Shown: positions 18,878-30,051, counted from the first letter of the stretch. The stretch: DNA of 64,000 bases from Desulfonema magnum (GCF_017377395.1 NZ_CP061800.1:7487001-7551000); one strand, 5' to 3'. The notes: generated by a model from the letters alone, not told the origin. Numbers and translations are program-made.

Positions 18878-21407
18878 ACTTTGCTTTTTTATGTGTGAGA
18901 ATTACCAAGGAGAGATACAAAGCATCCTGGATTCAGATCCATTTGAAAATGTTGAATATGCCCTTTTTCCATCAAAATGCGGTCATCCGCCTTTAAATTT
19001 GGAACAAATCATAAAAAGAGAGAATACGTTAACCGAATACAATAAAATTTGCATTCTCGGAAGCAGATGTATCGAGATACCCGATAAATTTCAAACGCAA
19101 CGCCATGACATGTTTTTCGAAATAAAGGACAATTGTTTTTATTTGCTCACAAATAAAACACTTGTTGATGCGCTTATCCGAGAAGGCAGTTATCTGACGA
19201 CCCCGGGCTGGGTATCCCGATGGAAATTCCATATGGAAAAATGGGGATTTGACAGGGAAACCGCACGAAAATTCTTTGGCGAATTTGCCAAGCAACTGAT
19301 CCTGCTGGATACCGGCGTAAATTCCGATGCAGCTGAGAACCTCCGTGAGATGGCAGATTTCCTGGACCTTCCATACAAAATTTTCCCGGTGGGAACAGAT
19401 TTTCTCCGTCTGTTCTTAATGAAAATCTTTCAGAGATGGCAGTTGGAAAAGGAAACAAAAAAATCAGCAGCAGTTCTGGCGGATTCAGGCAAAAAACTGG
19501 CGGATTACGAGATGATGTATAGCTTGTTAAACAGAATATCCGCTATTAACGCGGAAGAGGATGTCATCAGAGGCATTCTCGAACTTTTCACACTTCTCTG
19601 TGCGCCTTCCCAGTTGCTTTATCTGCCTGTTACAGATGGGAAAGCAGGCGAGATACAATTTTCCGGGGCTGGTTCAGGAAATCTTGAACATGAAGTTGAG
19701 AGTATGCTGAATTTTGAAGCAAATTACGCGTGGACAGAGAATCAGGACGGTTTTTATTTACGGATCAGTTATATGAACAAACCTGTTGGAATTCTTAAAT
19801 TAAACAGCTTTGCCTTTCCGGAATATAAAGCGCATTATCTCAATGTGGCCCATACCATTGGAAATGTTTGCGGACTTGCCATTGATAATGCCCGAAAATA
19901 CAGAAAACTGGAGATCGCAGGAGAAGACATAAAAAAAGCCAAAGAAGCCGCTGATATCGCCAATCGCGCCAAAAGCGAGTTTCTTGCTAATATGAGCCAT
20001 GAACTCCGCACCCCTCTCAACGGCATCCTGGGATATGCCCAGATTCTCAGAAGAGATGAAAGTCTGACGGACTCTCAGAAAGTGGGAATTGATATCATTG
20101 AACGCAGCGGAAGGCATCTTCTGAATCTGATCAATGAGATTCTGGATCTGTCCAAAATTGAGGCCAGGAAGATGGAAATTTACGAGAGTGGTTTTCTTTT
20201 TCCCGAATTTCTCAATGCGCTGGCTAAGATCATTCGGATACAGGCACAGCAAAAAGGAATCTCATTTCACGCGGAATTTGCCCCTGACCTTCCGGCCGCT
20301 GTTCGCGGGGATGAAAAACGACTGAGCCAGATTCTGCTCAATCTGATGAGCAATGCTGTCAAATTTACTGACCAAGGCGGCGTTGTGTTGCGAGTCAGAA
20401 AAGACAAAGCCGAAGATGAGGTTTGTTCATCGCACGCGCTGAATATGAATCCGGAAGATCAGACTCCTCGCTCCGCATCTTTAATACATTTTCAGGTGGA
20501 AGATTCAGGCATAGGGATATCCCGTGAGCAGTTGAAAGACATCTTCTCGCCCTTCAAACAGGTGGGCGAACACACCCGAAGCATTGAAGGCACAGGATTG
20601 GGACTGACCATCAGCCGAAAACTTGTCCGCCTGATGGGCGGCGATTTGAATGTGAAAAGTACCGTGGGAAAGGGGAGTGTGTTTTATTTTGATTTGGAAT
20701 TGCCGGAGACTTCCGAATGGACAGAAACAAAACCGTCAGATGAGGAAAATATCATTGGTTACAAAGGAAGAACGCGGAAAATTCTGGTAACAGATGACAG
20801 ATGGGAGAACCGGGCAGTTCTGCTCAAATTACTTTCATCTCTGGGATTTGAAGTTTCCGAAGCCACTGACGGGGATGAGGGAATCCGCATTGCTTCAAAA
20901 TTTCAGCCTGATCTGATTTTTATGGATCTGGTGATGCCGGGGACGGACGGATTTGAAGCAACACGACAGCTCCGGAGTAATTCAAATCTGAGGAAACAGA
21001 TTAAGATCATTGCCGTGTCAGCAAGCTCCTTGCGCTCTCCCCGGGAAATCATCTCAGAAAACGGTTTTGATGATTTTATTTCAAAGCCCATACAGCTCAA
21101 AGAAATTTTCGAGAAATTAGAAACACATCTCGAACTGGAATGGGAATATAAAAATCATGATGAATCTGTCATGCCTGAGCGAAAAGACGACAAAATATCT
21201 TTCATACCGTCGCTGTCAGAGCTTACCATGTTGCATAATCTTGTCCGCAACGGCGACATTATGGGAATTCGTAAGCAACTGGATGAAATTGAACAGGCAG
21301 ATAAGCAATATGTTCCGTTCACAGAAGAGATTCGTAAACTGGCAATGACATTTCAGATCAGACAAATTCGTAACATCGTTGAAAAACATCTCGGAGATAA
21401 AGAATGA
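18867..21407 (+). CDS. DUF1638-GAF-histidine kinase-receiver fusion
   Basis: 846 residues, cytoplasmic. Residues 1 to about 190 resemble DUF1638 (ICILGSRCIEIP, YLTTPGWVSRW, WGFDRETARKFFGEF, LLDTGVNSDAAENL), a domain that commonly travels with corrinoid methyltransferase genes. Then a GAF-like domain (about 215-350), HisKA with His378 (NMSHELRTPLNG), an ATPase domain (NLMSNAVKFTDQG, GTGLGLTISRKL), REC with Asp687 (LIFMDLVMPGTDG) and a C-terminal helical domain (about 775-846). The start ATG overlaps the methyltransferase gene. The arrangement suggests a kinase reading the state or substrate of the methyl-transfer pair; this is inference from the fusion and coupling. Confidence 0.87.
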   Translation: MKNKLCFFMCENYQGEIQSILDSDPFENVEYALFPSKCGHPPLNLEQIIKRENTLTEYNKICILGSRCIEIPDKFQTQRHDMFFEIKDNCFYLLTNKTLVDALIREGSYLTTPGWVSRWKFHMEKWGFDRETARKFFGEFAKQLILLDTGVNSDAAENLREMADFLDLPYKIFPVGTDFLRLFLMKIFQRWQLEKETKKSAAVLADSGKKLADYEMMYSLLNRISAINAEEDVIRGILELFTLLCAPSQLLYLPVTDGKAGEIQFSGAGSGNLEHEVESMLNFEANYAWTENQDGFYLRISYMNKPVGILKLNSFAFPEYKAHYLNVAHTIGNVCGLAIDNARKYRKLEIAGEDIKKAKEAADIANRAKSEFLANMSHELRTPLNGILGYAQILRRDESLTDSQKVGIDIIERSGRHLLNLINEILDLSKIEARKMEIYESGFLFPEFLNALAKIIRIQAQQKGISFHAEFAPDLPAAVRGDEKRLSQILLNLMSNAVKFTDQGGVVLRVRKDKAEDEVCSSHALNMNPEDQTPRSASLIHFQVEDSGIGISREQLKDIFSPFKQVGEHTRSIEGTGLGLTISRKLVRLMGGDLNVKSTVGKGSVFYFDLELPETSEWTETKPSDEENIIGYKGRTRKILVTDDRWENRAVLLKLLSSLGFEVSEATDGDEGIRIASKFQPDLIFMDLVMPGTDGFEATRQLRSNSNLRKQIKIIAVSASSLRSPREIISENGFDDFISKPIQLKEIFEKLETHLELEWEYKNHDESVMPERKDDKISFIPSLSELTMLHNLVRNGDIMGIRKQLDEIEQADKQYVPFTEEIRKLAMTFQIRQIRNIVEKHLGDKE

Positions 21408-21516
21408 ATACCGGAGAAATAAAAATGATCGTATGAGAGGTTTTCCTTGCATATTATACAATACTGAGATATCTTATGGTCAATTTCAAACCAGTTCTTT
21501 TACCACACAGGTGCTT

Positions 21517-22359
21517 ATGAAAACAGATGCGCTGTTTTACAAACTGTTCCGGATCGCTCCCCGGAGCCTGTTCCGGCTTGTCCGGCTGAAACTGGACGGT
21601 GATTATGCTTTTGAGAGCATCACCGTCAAGACAACCGAAAAACGTTTTGACGGTTTTATGAAACCTAAGGACGGGAAAGGTCCTAATGTCTTCGTCGAAA
21701 TTCAGGGCTATGATGACAATACGATTTACTGGCGTTCCTTCCGTGAGGTGTGCGCGTGGTATGAGGAGAACGACAGCGCCAGGCCGTTCATCCTGATCAT
21801 TCTTTTTACTGATGAGAAATATGATCCTGACAACCGCATGCTGTCATGCAGACCGCCCTGCCGGCTGATCCGCAAAAATCTTGCAGACTGTCTGAAGGGG
21901 ATAGGAAAAAAGGCGGGCGTGCTGACCGTGCTGAAACCGCTGATGCTCTCGGACAGGAAAAAAGACCGGGAAAGGCTGCCGGAGCTTGTTCCGCAGTGGG
22001 AGGAGGCCATCCGTTCCCTGGAACTCCCGGAGCATGAGACAAACGAACTCACGGAACTGCTGTTATATGCTGTTGTGCAGCGGTTCCGAAAGCTCACCCT
22101 GAAGGAGGTGGAAAAAATGATACAACTGACCCCGCTGGACCAGACCGTTGCCGGTCAGGAACTTATTCAGATCGGAGAAAAAAAAGGAAGAGAAGAAGGA
22201 AGAGAAGAAGGAAGAGAAGAAGGTGAACTGATTGGCAGAATTCAGACAATGCAGCAGTTCCTGAAACGTCCGGTCATGTCCAAAAAGAAACTCTTTGACA
22301 AAAATATCAGTGAATTGAAATCAGTACTAAAAAAACTGGAATCCGAGCTGAAGCTCTGA
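21517..22359 (+). CDS. DUF2887 / Rpn-like PD-(D/E)XK protein, copy 1
   Basis: 280 residues from the ATG after ACAGGTGCTT. PD-(D/E)XK nuclease fold: Glu33, Asp45 (EKRFDGFMKP) and Glu61-x-Gln63 (NVFVEIQGYDD) form the expected catalytic pattern. Family members (Rpn and relatives) are linked to DNA cleavage and recombination; they are frequent and multicopy in filamentous bacteria. After residue 215 comes a Lys/Arg/Glu/Gly-rich stretch (KKGREEGREEGREEGELIG) made of 12-bp repeats, then a helical tail. Length differs from the sister copies only through that stretch. An open frame upstream to 21379 overlaps the kinase gene and I do not use it. Confidence 0.88.
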   Translation: MKTDALFYKLFRIAPRSLFRLVRLKLDGDYAFESITVKTTEKRFDGFMKPKDGKGPNVFVEIQGYDDNTIYWRSFREVCAWYEENDSARPFILIILFTDEKYDPDNRMLSCRPPCRLIRKNLADCLKGIGKKAGVLTVLKPLMLSDRKKDRERLPELVPQWEEAIRSLELPEHETNELTELLLYAVVQRFRKLTLKEVEKMIQLTPLDQTVAGQELIQIGEKKGREEGREEGREEGELIGRIQTMQQFLKRPVMSKKKLFDKNISELKSVLKKLESELKL

Positions 22360-22780
22360 ACACGGAATCTGACAGTTTCACAGTGCGATTCGGCACATCT
22401 TGGCTGTCAGCCGGAGGCGACCGGTCTCTTGCTGCTGCCGTCTGAAAAATTATAAGTACCTGATCAAAATTTTTTATACATCTTTTTTTCTGTGAGCGGC
22501 AGAGAAACCCGGCTTTTTCCTTTGTCGGAAAAGCATCATTCCGGAAAAAAAGCCGGGTTTCTTCCCCGGGCAGATATTAAAAACTTATGGTTAGGTACTT
22601 AATTTTTTGACATAAGCGCAGGAATGTCAGATAAGAAAAGTATAAAAAATAATATGTGTTATATGACATTCCCGGAGAACGGAAGAAAATGCTCGTATGA
22701 GAGGTTTTCCTTGCATCTTATACAATACTGAGATATCTTATTGTCAATTCTAAACCAGTTCTTTTACCACACAGGTGCTT
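22360..22780. repeat. Spacer 1 of the triplication with hairpins
   Basis: Contains the hairpin AGAAACCCGGCTTTTTCC ... AAAAAAAGCCGGGTTTCTTC (22502-22564), a plausible terminator or dispersed palindrome, and the pair GAATGTCAGATA / TATATGACATTC (about 22624-22672). No gene. Confidence 0.85.
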
Positions 22781-23599
22781 ATGAAAACAGATGCGCTGTT
22801 TTACAAACTGTTCCGGATCGCTCCCCGGAGCCTGTTCCGGCTTGTCCGGCTGAAACTGGACGGTGATTATGCTTTTGAGAGCATCACCGTCAAGACAACC
22901 GAAAAACGTTTTGACGGTTTTATGAAACCTAAGGACGGGAAAGGTCCTAATGTCTTCGTCGAAATTCAGGGCTATGATGACAATACGATTTACTGGCGTT
23001 CCTTCCGTGAGGTGTGCGCGTGGTATGAGGAGAACGACAGCGACAGGCCGTTCATCCTGATCATTCTTTTTACTGATGAGAAATATGATCCTGACAACCG
23101 CATGCTGTCATGCAGACCGCCCTGCCGGCTGATCCGCAAAAATCTTGCAGACTGTCTGAAGGGGATAGGAAAAAAGGCGGGCGTGCTGACCGTGCTGAAA
23201 CCGCTGATGCTCTCGGACAGGAAAAAAGACCGGGAAAGGCTGCCGGAGCTTGTTCCGCAGTGGGAGGAGGCCATCCGTTCCCTGGAACTCCCGGAGCATG
23301 AGACAAACGAACTCACGGAACTGCTGTTATATGCTGTTGTGCAGCGGTTCCGAAAGCTCACCCTGAAGGAGGTGGAAAAAATGATACAACTGACCCCGCT
23401 GGACCAGACCGTTGCCGGTCAGGAACTTATTCAGATCGGAGAAAAAAAAGGAAGAGAAGAAGGTGAACTGATTGGCAGAATTCAGACAATGCAGCAGTTC
23501 CTGAAACGCCCGGTCACATCTAAAAAGAAACTCTTTGACAAAAATATCAGTGAATTGAAATCAGTACTAAAAAAACTGGAATCCGAGCTGAAGCTCTGA
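22781..23599 (+). CDS. DUF2887 / Rpn-like PD-(D/E)XK protein, copy 2
   Basis: 272 residues, the shortest copy: one GREEG unit (KKGREEGELIG) instead of three. The nuclease-fold region (1-210) is identical to copy 1 except Ala to Asp in ENDSDRPF. Catalytic pattern Asp45, Glu61-x-Gln63 intact. Near identity over more than 800 bp implies recent duplication or gene conversion. Confidence 0.88.
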   Translation: MKTDALFYKLFRIAPRSLFRLVRLKLDGDYAFESITVKTTEKRFDGFMKPKDGKGPNVFVEIQGYDDNTIYWRSFREVCAWYEENDSDRPFILIILFTDEKYDPDNRMLSCRPPCRLIRKNLADCLKGIGKKAGVLTVLKPLMLSDRKKDRERLPELVPQWEEAIRSLELPEHETNELTELLLYAVVQRFRKLTLKEVEKMIQLTPLDQTVAGQELIQIGEKKGREEGELIGRIQTMQQFLKRPVTSKKKLFDKNISELKSVLKKLESELKL

Positions 23600-24020
23600 A
23601 CACGGAATCTGACAGTTTCACGGTGCGATTCGGCACATCTTGGCTGTCAGCCGGAGGCGACTGGTCTCTTGCTGCTGCCGTCTGAAAAATTATAAGTACC
23701 TGATCAAAATTTTTTATACATCTTTTTTTCTGTGAGCGGCAGAGAAACCCGGCTTTTTCCTTTGTCGGAAAAGCATCATTCCGGAAAAAAAGCCGGGTTT
23801 CTTCCCCGGGCAGATATTAAAAACTTATGGTTAGGTACTTAATTTTTTGACATAAGCGCAGGAATGTCAGATAAGAAAAGTATAAAAAATAATATGTGTT
23901 ATATGACATTCCCGGAGAACGGAAGAAAATGCTCGTATGAGAGGTTTTCCTTGCATATTATACAATACTGAGATATCTTATTGTCAATTTCAAACCAGTT
24001 CTTTTACCACACAGGTGCTT
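23600..24020. repeat. Spacer 2 of the triplication
   Basis: Near-identical to spacer 1, with the same CCCGGCTTTTT hairpin at 23742-23804. No gene. Confidence 0.85.
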
Positions 24021-24887
24021 ATGAAAACAGATGCGCTGTTTTACAAACTGTTCCGGATCGCTCCCCGGAGCCTGTTCCGGCTTGTCCGGCTGAAACTGGA
24101 CGGTGATTATGCTTTTGAGAGCATCACCGTCAAGACAACCGAAAAACGTTTTGACGGTTTTATGAAACCTAAGGACGGGAAAGGTCCTAATGTCTTCGTC
24201 GAAATTCAGGGCTATGATGACAATACGATTTACTGGCGTTCCTTCCGTGAGGTGTGCGCGTGGTATGAGGAGAACGACAGCGACAGGCCGTTCATCCTGA
24301 TCATTCTTTTTACTGATGAGAAATATGATCCTGACAACCGCATGCTGTCATGCAGACCGCCCTGCCGGCTGATCCGCAAAAATCTTGCAGACTGTCTGAA
24401 GGGGATAGGAAAAAAGGCGGGCGTGCTGACCGTGCTGAAACCGCTGATGCTCTCGGACAGGAAAAAAGACCGGGAAAGGCTGCCGGAGCTTGTTCCGCAG
24501 TGGGAGGAGGCCATCCGTTCCCTGGAACTCCCGGAGCATGAGACAAACGAACTCACGGAACTGCTGTTATATGCTGTTGTGCAGCGGTTCCGAAAGCTCA
24601 CCCTGAAGGAGGTGGAAAAAATGATACAACTGACCCCGCTGGACCAGACCGTTGCCGGTCAGGAACTTATTCAGATCGGAGTGGAGATCGGAGAGGAAAA
24701 AGGAAGAGAAGAAGGAAGAGAAAAAGGAAGAGAAGAAGGAAGAGAAGAAGGTGAACTGATTGGCAGAATTCAGACAATGCAGCAGTTCCTGAAACGCCCG
24801 GTCATGTCCAAAAAGAAACTCTTTGACAAAAATATCAGTGAATTGAAATCAGTACTAAAAAAACTGGAATCCGAGCTGAAGCTCTGA
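24021..24887 (+). CDS. DUF2887 / Rpn-like PD-(D/E)XK protein, copy 3
   Basis: 288 residues, the longest copy: the charged stretch reads GVEIGEEKGREEGREKGREEGREEG, with an extra VEIGEE segment and a Lys variant. The rest matches copies 1 and 2. Followed by a hairpin at 24972-25023 rather than the full spacer. Confidence 0.88.
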   Translation: MKTDALFYKLFRIAPRSLFRLVRLKLDGDYAFESITVKTTEKRFDGFMKPKDGKGPNVFVEIQGYDDNTIYWRSFREVCAWYEENDSDRPFILIILFTDEKYDPDNRMLSCRPPCRLIRKNLADCLKGIGKKAGVLTVLKPLMLSDRKKDRERLPELVPQWEEAIRSLELPEHETNELTELLLYAVVQRFRKLTLKEVEKMIQLTPLDQTVAGQELIQIGVEIGEEKGREEGREKGREEGREEGELIGRIQTMQQFLKRPVMSKKKLFDKNISELKSVLKKLESELKL

Positions 24888-24971
24888 ACACGGAATCTGA
24901 CAGTTTCACGGTGCGATTCGGCACATTTTGGCTGTCATATAAAAAATTATAAACTTTTATTATAACCGCAA

Positions 24972-25023
24972 GAATGTCAGATGAGAAAAGGATAAAAAAA
25001 AACCATCTTCTTATCTGACATTC
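24972..25023. terminator. Hairpin between convergent genes, likely bidirectional terminator
   Basis: Arms GAATGTCAGATGAGAA (24972-24987) and TTCTTATCTGACATTC (25008-25023) with one G-U pair; the loop contains A9. It separates the last DUF2887 gene from the convergent lipoprotein gene and is related to the shorter pair in the DUF2887 spacers. Confidence 0.6.
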
Positions 25024-25044
25024 CTGTAATGCACGACTCCGCAT

Positions 25045-25635
25045 TCAATTTTCAAAATTTTTCACTGTCCACTCGCCATCTTCCCCCTGAATTTTCTCAC
25101 CCGCGGCGGCATTCTCCGCATTAAACTTACCAAATATCCGGCGGATTTTCGGCAAGTCTTCTTCGGTCAGGTTCTCGTTCATCTCAATGGCCCGGCGCAT
25201 GATGATTTTCCTTGCCTCATTGACTTGGGAAATCACAGCATTGAATTCATCTTCCGTGTATCTCTCTGCAAAATCTTTCAGATTCTCAGGCACGTCCTTT
25301 TTCTCCATAGAAAAGATCGTGAGCAGCCCCTCATTGTTTTCCCCGACCCATCTTAGCTGCTTAAACGCCTGAAGATCATCCGCATGAAATGCCTGAATCT
25401 GCATGGCAGTCACAGCGTCCTTATGCTCCTGGCTGTGAACACGCGGTTTACGGATAGTTCCATCAGAGTCAACCCCTCTCACAGAGGCCAGCAAAAGCAT
25501 CTCTTTGTCAAGCGAGTTATATGTTCCGAGAACCTGATTCTCCAAACTCGTGCGCTCGCTCATCACTTCAACCTTGACTTCCGCCAGCGTACAGCCGCAT
25601 AACACAACAAGAATGACCAAAAATATTTTTCTCAT
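25045..25635 (-). CDS. YdbL-like (DUF1318) lipoprotein
   Basis: 196 residues; strong SD AAGGAGGG. Lipoprotein signal with probable lipid Cys15 (VVLCGCTL). The C-terminal part (about 140-192: VNEARKIIMRRAIEMNENL, then AAAGEKIQGEDGEWTVK) fits DUF1318/YdbL. In Enterobacteria ydbL follows ydbH and ynbE, which form an envelope-spanning lipid-transport system; here the gene directly upstream on the same strand encodes a giant AsmA-like protein, giving the same order without a visible ynbE. The spacer of 230 bp is almost entirely heptamer repeat. Probably periplasmic, anchored to a membrane. Confidence 0.8.
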   Translation of the reverse strand: MRKIFLVILVVLCGCTLAEVKVEVMSERTSLENQVLGTYNSLDKEMLLLASVRGVDSDGTIRKPRVHSQEHKDAVTAMQIQAFHADDLQAFKQLRWVGENNEGLLTIFSMEKKDVPENLKDFAERYTEDEFNAVISQVNEARKIIMRRAIEMNENLTEEDLPKIRRIFGKFNAENAAAGEKIQGEDGEWTVKNFEN

Positions 25636-25651
25636 TTTACCCTCCTTGGTT

Positions 25652-25865
<214 letters not shown>

Positions 25866-25888
<23 letters not shown>

Positions 25889-28800
25889 TATCCACTGTTA
25901 AAACATCTGCCGAAAAAATTTTCAGGGCCTTGATGACGGGGTTGAAAACGGTGATCTGTGTTCCGAATCGGTCAAGCCCTGACAAATTGGCGATGTTGAG
26001 ACGATCCACCCGGGGGATTTCCAGGGAAATTCCTTTTACTTCAACTTCGCCAGTTAATGAGAGATTGCCATTCCTGACTGTCAGCCTGATCCATCGGGGT
26101 GTCCCTTTCTGAAAAAGCTGGCGCTGAGAAATGATGGCTTCGTTGCTTTCGTAAGGGTCCAGCGAATAGAGAAGCTGACCTATGGCCCGGGAACCGATAT
26201 GGCTGAGTCGGATGTCTGCTTTTAATTCTCGGATCAGCGGTTTTAACTTGGTAAACAGCGGAAGAAAAAGCGATAGTTCTCCGCTTACCTGCGTGTCTTC
26301 GCCGCCCGCTTCCTGGTCACCCCCGGAGAACATTTCAGCGGTGTTTAACCCCGAAAAAGTCACGCGGGCCTGAAGGAAAAACGCATCTGCTTTCTGTAAT
26401 ATTGAAACTGAGCCTATTACAGTTCCGCCAAATAAGTCAATTTGAAAATAGTCAATCGCAGGCATTTCTTTGTTCAGATCAAGGTCGAGTTTGGCGTGTC
26501 CGAGTTTCACAGGCATGGAGCCGCTTCCGATGCGGGCGGAGTTGAAGGAAAGGGAATGCTGTGTGGTAAAGCGGTTTTGCATTTCATCCATGAACCGCTG
26601 AACCAGATGATTTCCTGCTTCAGATACAGACGCGGCAGCAGAATCAGGCGTCATAACTTCGGCTGATAAAGGCGTTTTTGCAGGCCGGTCACGGTTTGCC
26701 TTCCTTTTATCTCCGGTTCCGCGTGTTCTTATCTGATAGTTTTTCTCCAGATTGAGAGCAGAACCCAGGCCCTTTATGTTGAATGAATTTCCTTTATGAA
26801 TATCCATTTCAGATGCATTTATCCAGATTTTTGTCCTGAGATTCCGGCTCGGAGACAGTTCGGCCTCTGTTCCGAACTCTAATCCTCCGCTGATTTTTAT
26901 GGTATCCGTGAATATTGCCAATTTTGAAGTATCCGAAATACTCACGTTTCCACGAAGCGTTCCTCCGAGATATTTAAGCCACAACGTCAATGGCATTTTA
27001 AAATTCTGTTTCAGAATGCGATCCATGCCGTAAACAGATGCATCCACCTTATTTTTTACAATGAAAGGCGCTGTTTCCATGGTCTGAGAAAATGTGACAG
27101 CTTTAAGGTGATCATGCTGACATAAAAACGACAGATCAACGCCTAAGGGCTGCTTAATTTTTGTGAAAGGTATATCCTCAATACGTTTTATGGAAATATT
27201 GGCGGAAAGCTTTCCGGCTCCGGTTTTTCTGTCAAACGCATATTTCAGCGGAGGGGAGAGAGAAAAAGACTTAATTTTCAGTCGGTGCTTTTTCTTTAAT
27301 GAAAACTCCGCATCCGCATCTTTCATTCCATAAGAAATATTCAATTTGTCAAGAAAAGGCAAATCTTTTTCCAAGTCAAAGGATGACATTGATTTCAATT
27401 TTCTGAGTTCACCGTCATTGGGAAGCCTGCCGGAAATATGCCAGCCCAATTGTGCGTCTCCTCCTAACCGCATTTTATCCTTTGGCGAAGCAGAGGACAG
27501 GTCTGATTGTTTCTCAAGAAAATTTTCAGACAGCCGCGTCAGATTTACGGCAATTTTTCCCTTTGTATTGAGAAAGGCCAGGGCCGTATCCTTTGCATCC
27601 GCACTGATCTCCATTTTCAGGACGTTTTTGTTATCAGGCGTATTAATAATGATACGAGATGTCAAATCGCTGATATCTAATTTCAAGGGCCTGAGCCCCT
27701 GAAAATTCATTTCAGATACAGCCGTATTAAAATCAAAACCTGCTTTGAATGTGCCGTGTTTGGGATGTCCGAACGTCACCAGAGGCGCGGACACTGCTAG
27801 ATTTTCTAACACAAGTTCGGGGCCTCTGTCCGTCCGCAACCGGCCTTTTGCCTTCAGCGCGTGCTGTCCCTTCTTAATGTCAATGACCGAGGGAATGTTC
27901 AATCTGTTTATGCGAAGCGATTCTCTTATGGAAAACCGTGAACTCAGACCCAAAAAACCCTTTTCTGATTTACGAATATCTTCTGCGTTAAATGTCATGC
28001 CGGGGATTTCCAACTGTTTTATTGATATCTCTTTTTTTCCTTTTATGAGAAGCGTATTCAGACTTAAAGATGCCACCAATTCTGCCTGTCTTGGAAAAAA
28101 ATTCGTAAGTACTGAGTTTATACTGGAGATTGAAAGGCTCAGGTCCGTGGCTGACAGAGCTGATTTGGCAGAGTTGAACTGACATTCAGGTATTTTTAAC
28201 TTTAAATCACTGAGTCTGATACTGCTCGGACCTGATGGAATGGTTCCTGCAAAACGAGCATTTTTTACTTCCAGAACCGGAGAATGAGCTGTTATCCCCT
28301 TTTTACTGGCCCGGGTGAAGCGAAGAGGAAATGTGTCAGGTATGAACATTTTTCCTGTGTTAAGCAACTCTCCGAGATCAAGTTTTAACGAGTCCAAATT
28401 AAGATCAATTTCCGGAGAAGGTGTATTCAGTTTTTCGGCAATTCCGCGCCATGAGAAGCCACAATTTTCAAGCAAATCAAGTCTGCTGCTTTTCACTGAC
28501 AGCATTCCTTTTTGTGCGTCAAATTTTCCCTTAGCGGAGATATCAAAGCGGACCGGACCAATGCGCTTGTCTTTAACAGGTCCGCCGGAAAGTCTGAGGT
28601 CATTGCCATCCGCATTGACATCATAGGATAATAGTTGTCCGGGATTTCCAAAAGCGTGTATCTCAAATTTGAGATTTCCGGAAATATGAGCCTCAGACAT
28701 GGGCGGCCGGAGAACTGTTTGCAGTTTGTTAAATATTTCTTCCAGATCAGAGAATGAACCTGCCAGTTTTAAATGAATGTCCTGTATTCCATTTTTTAAA

Positions 28801-29945
28801 TCCGATACATGGCCGCTCCAAGACAGCCTGCTCTTTTCGAGCAAGTCAAGTTCGCCTGTTCGGATTGATAATTTTCCGGAGGCCCTGTCAAAGTTCCCTT
28901 TGTTGGAAATTTTAAAATGAACCGGCCCGAGGCTTTTATCATTTATCAGCGCACCGGAAAGGCCCAGTCCGGTTCCTTCCAAGGCTGTATCAAAGAATAT
29001 GGATTGTCGGGGATCCCCGGAAACAGATGTTACAAGTTTAAGATTTCCTGCAATTTCAGTGGCGGAAATCGGACGCGGCATGAATGGCTTCAGGACTTCA
29101 GTAAGCTGCTTCAGATTCATCTCTGCCTGACTTTTAAGCGTTCTTTCCTTCAAGTCGCTGCGGATGGCAAGGCGAAGCCCCGGCAGTTCAGTCTCGGTAT
29201 CAACATAAATCCCCGTCAGATCGGGCTTTCCACGGGAATCAAAGATATTTTTGATGAAAACCTTCAGATGAGCACGCGGCACTTGCCGGCCGTCCAGCTT
29301 CATATCTGATGAAACATTGAGAGCTATCGGTCTTGAATAAAGGGAAGGCATATCCAGGTGTATTGAAGCATCTTTTAATGTCAGAAGCCTGTCTGTCGAG
29401 CGATCTTCCGAGAGAAAAGATATTTTGTTCAGGTAAATTTTGCTCTGAATATCAATGGGTATGGCAAGAGACAACTGAGATTTTTCTTTTTTTTTCGGTT
29501 CTGAAGCTCGGATCTGTGAGAGCAGCTTTTCCACATTGGTCTGTCCGTTCTTATCTCGGATAACTCGGATATCCATGGCATCCAAAAACAAGTTAAAAAT
29601 CAGACAGAATTCTTTAATGACTTTAATGCGTATCTCTGCGGTAATTCTCTCCGCAGATAACAGAGGCTTGTCGGAAAAGGCAGGATCATCTGGTATGCGG
29701 ATACCTTTAATCAGAATCCCTTCTGACCATTTCCATTGAATGCTTTCAATAAGTACGGGACGGTTAAGCGTGTTTGAAATTCGGCTTTCAATGAACCCTC
29801 CGAACCATGGCGTTGAAACGAACACAGGCAAAAGGAGAAGTGTGCAGATCAGGCAGATTATCCCACCTGTTATGACAAGGCCCGGCCAAAGCAGAAGCTT
29901 CCGAAGGACGCGCAGGGTTGGTTCCTTTTTTTTTGGTGAGTTCAT
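25866..29945 (-). CDS. AsmA/YdbH-like giant envelope protein
   Basis: 1359 residues. Cytoplasmic basic start, one TM (about 14-38: LLLWPGLVITGGIICLICTL), then the AsmA-type opening FIESRISNTLNRPVLIESIQWKW and a very long beta-rich periplasmic region with several similar blocks of the type LRLSGGPVKDKRIGPVRFDISAKGKFD (around 330, 450), as expected of a bridge-like lipid conduit. The C-terminal region (about 1195-1340) matches the conserved AsmA-like/DUF748-type end (MPAIDYFQIDLFGGTVIGSV). Family knowledge: AsmA-like proteins such as YdbH and TamB carry phospholipids between membranes. The start is uncertain (no clear SD). C-terminal LKLEN is encoded by a heptamer tract. Likely operon with the YdbL-like gene. 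Confidence 0.82.
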
Positions 29946-30051
29946 TATTTCTGATTATAACGGATTTTACGGATCCGCCGACAATAAATTGCCGGGCTGT
30001 TCTCAGCCGTCTCTCCGGGACTTCAGATAAAATATTTCGCAGGTGACACGA

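Larger units (their letters stand above)
21430..24940 (+). repeat. Tandem triplication of a DUF2887 unit, 1264 and 1240 bp
   Basis: Three direct copies, each with about 90 bp of upstream sequence (from CGTATGAGAGGTTTTCCTTG), a DUF2887 gene and a downstream spacer. ATG starts at 21517, 22781 and 24021 give unit lengths of 1264 and 1240 bp. The copies differ at few bases and in the number of 12-bp GGAAGAGAAGAA units. The third copy lacks most of the spacer. Confidence 0.95.
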
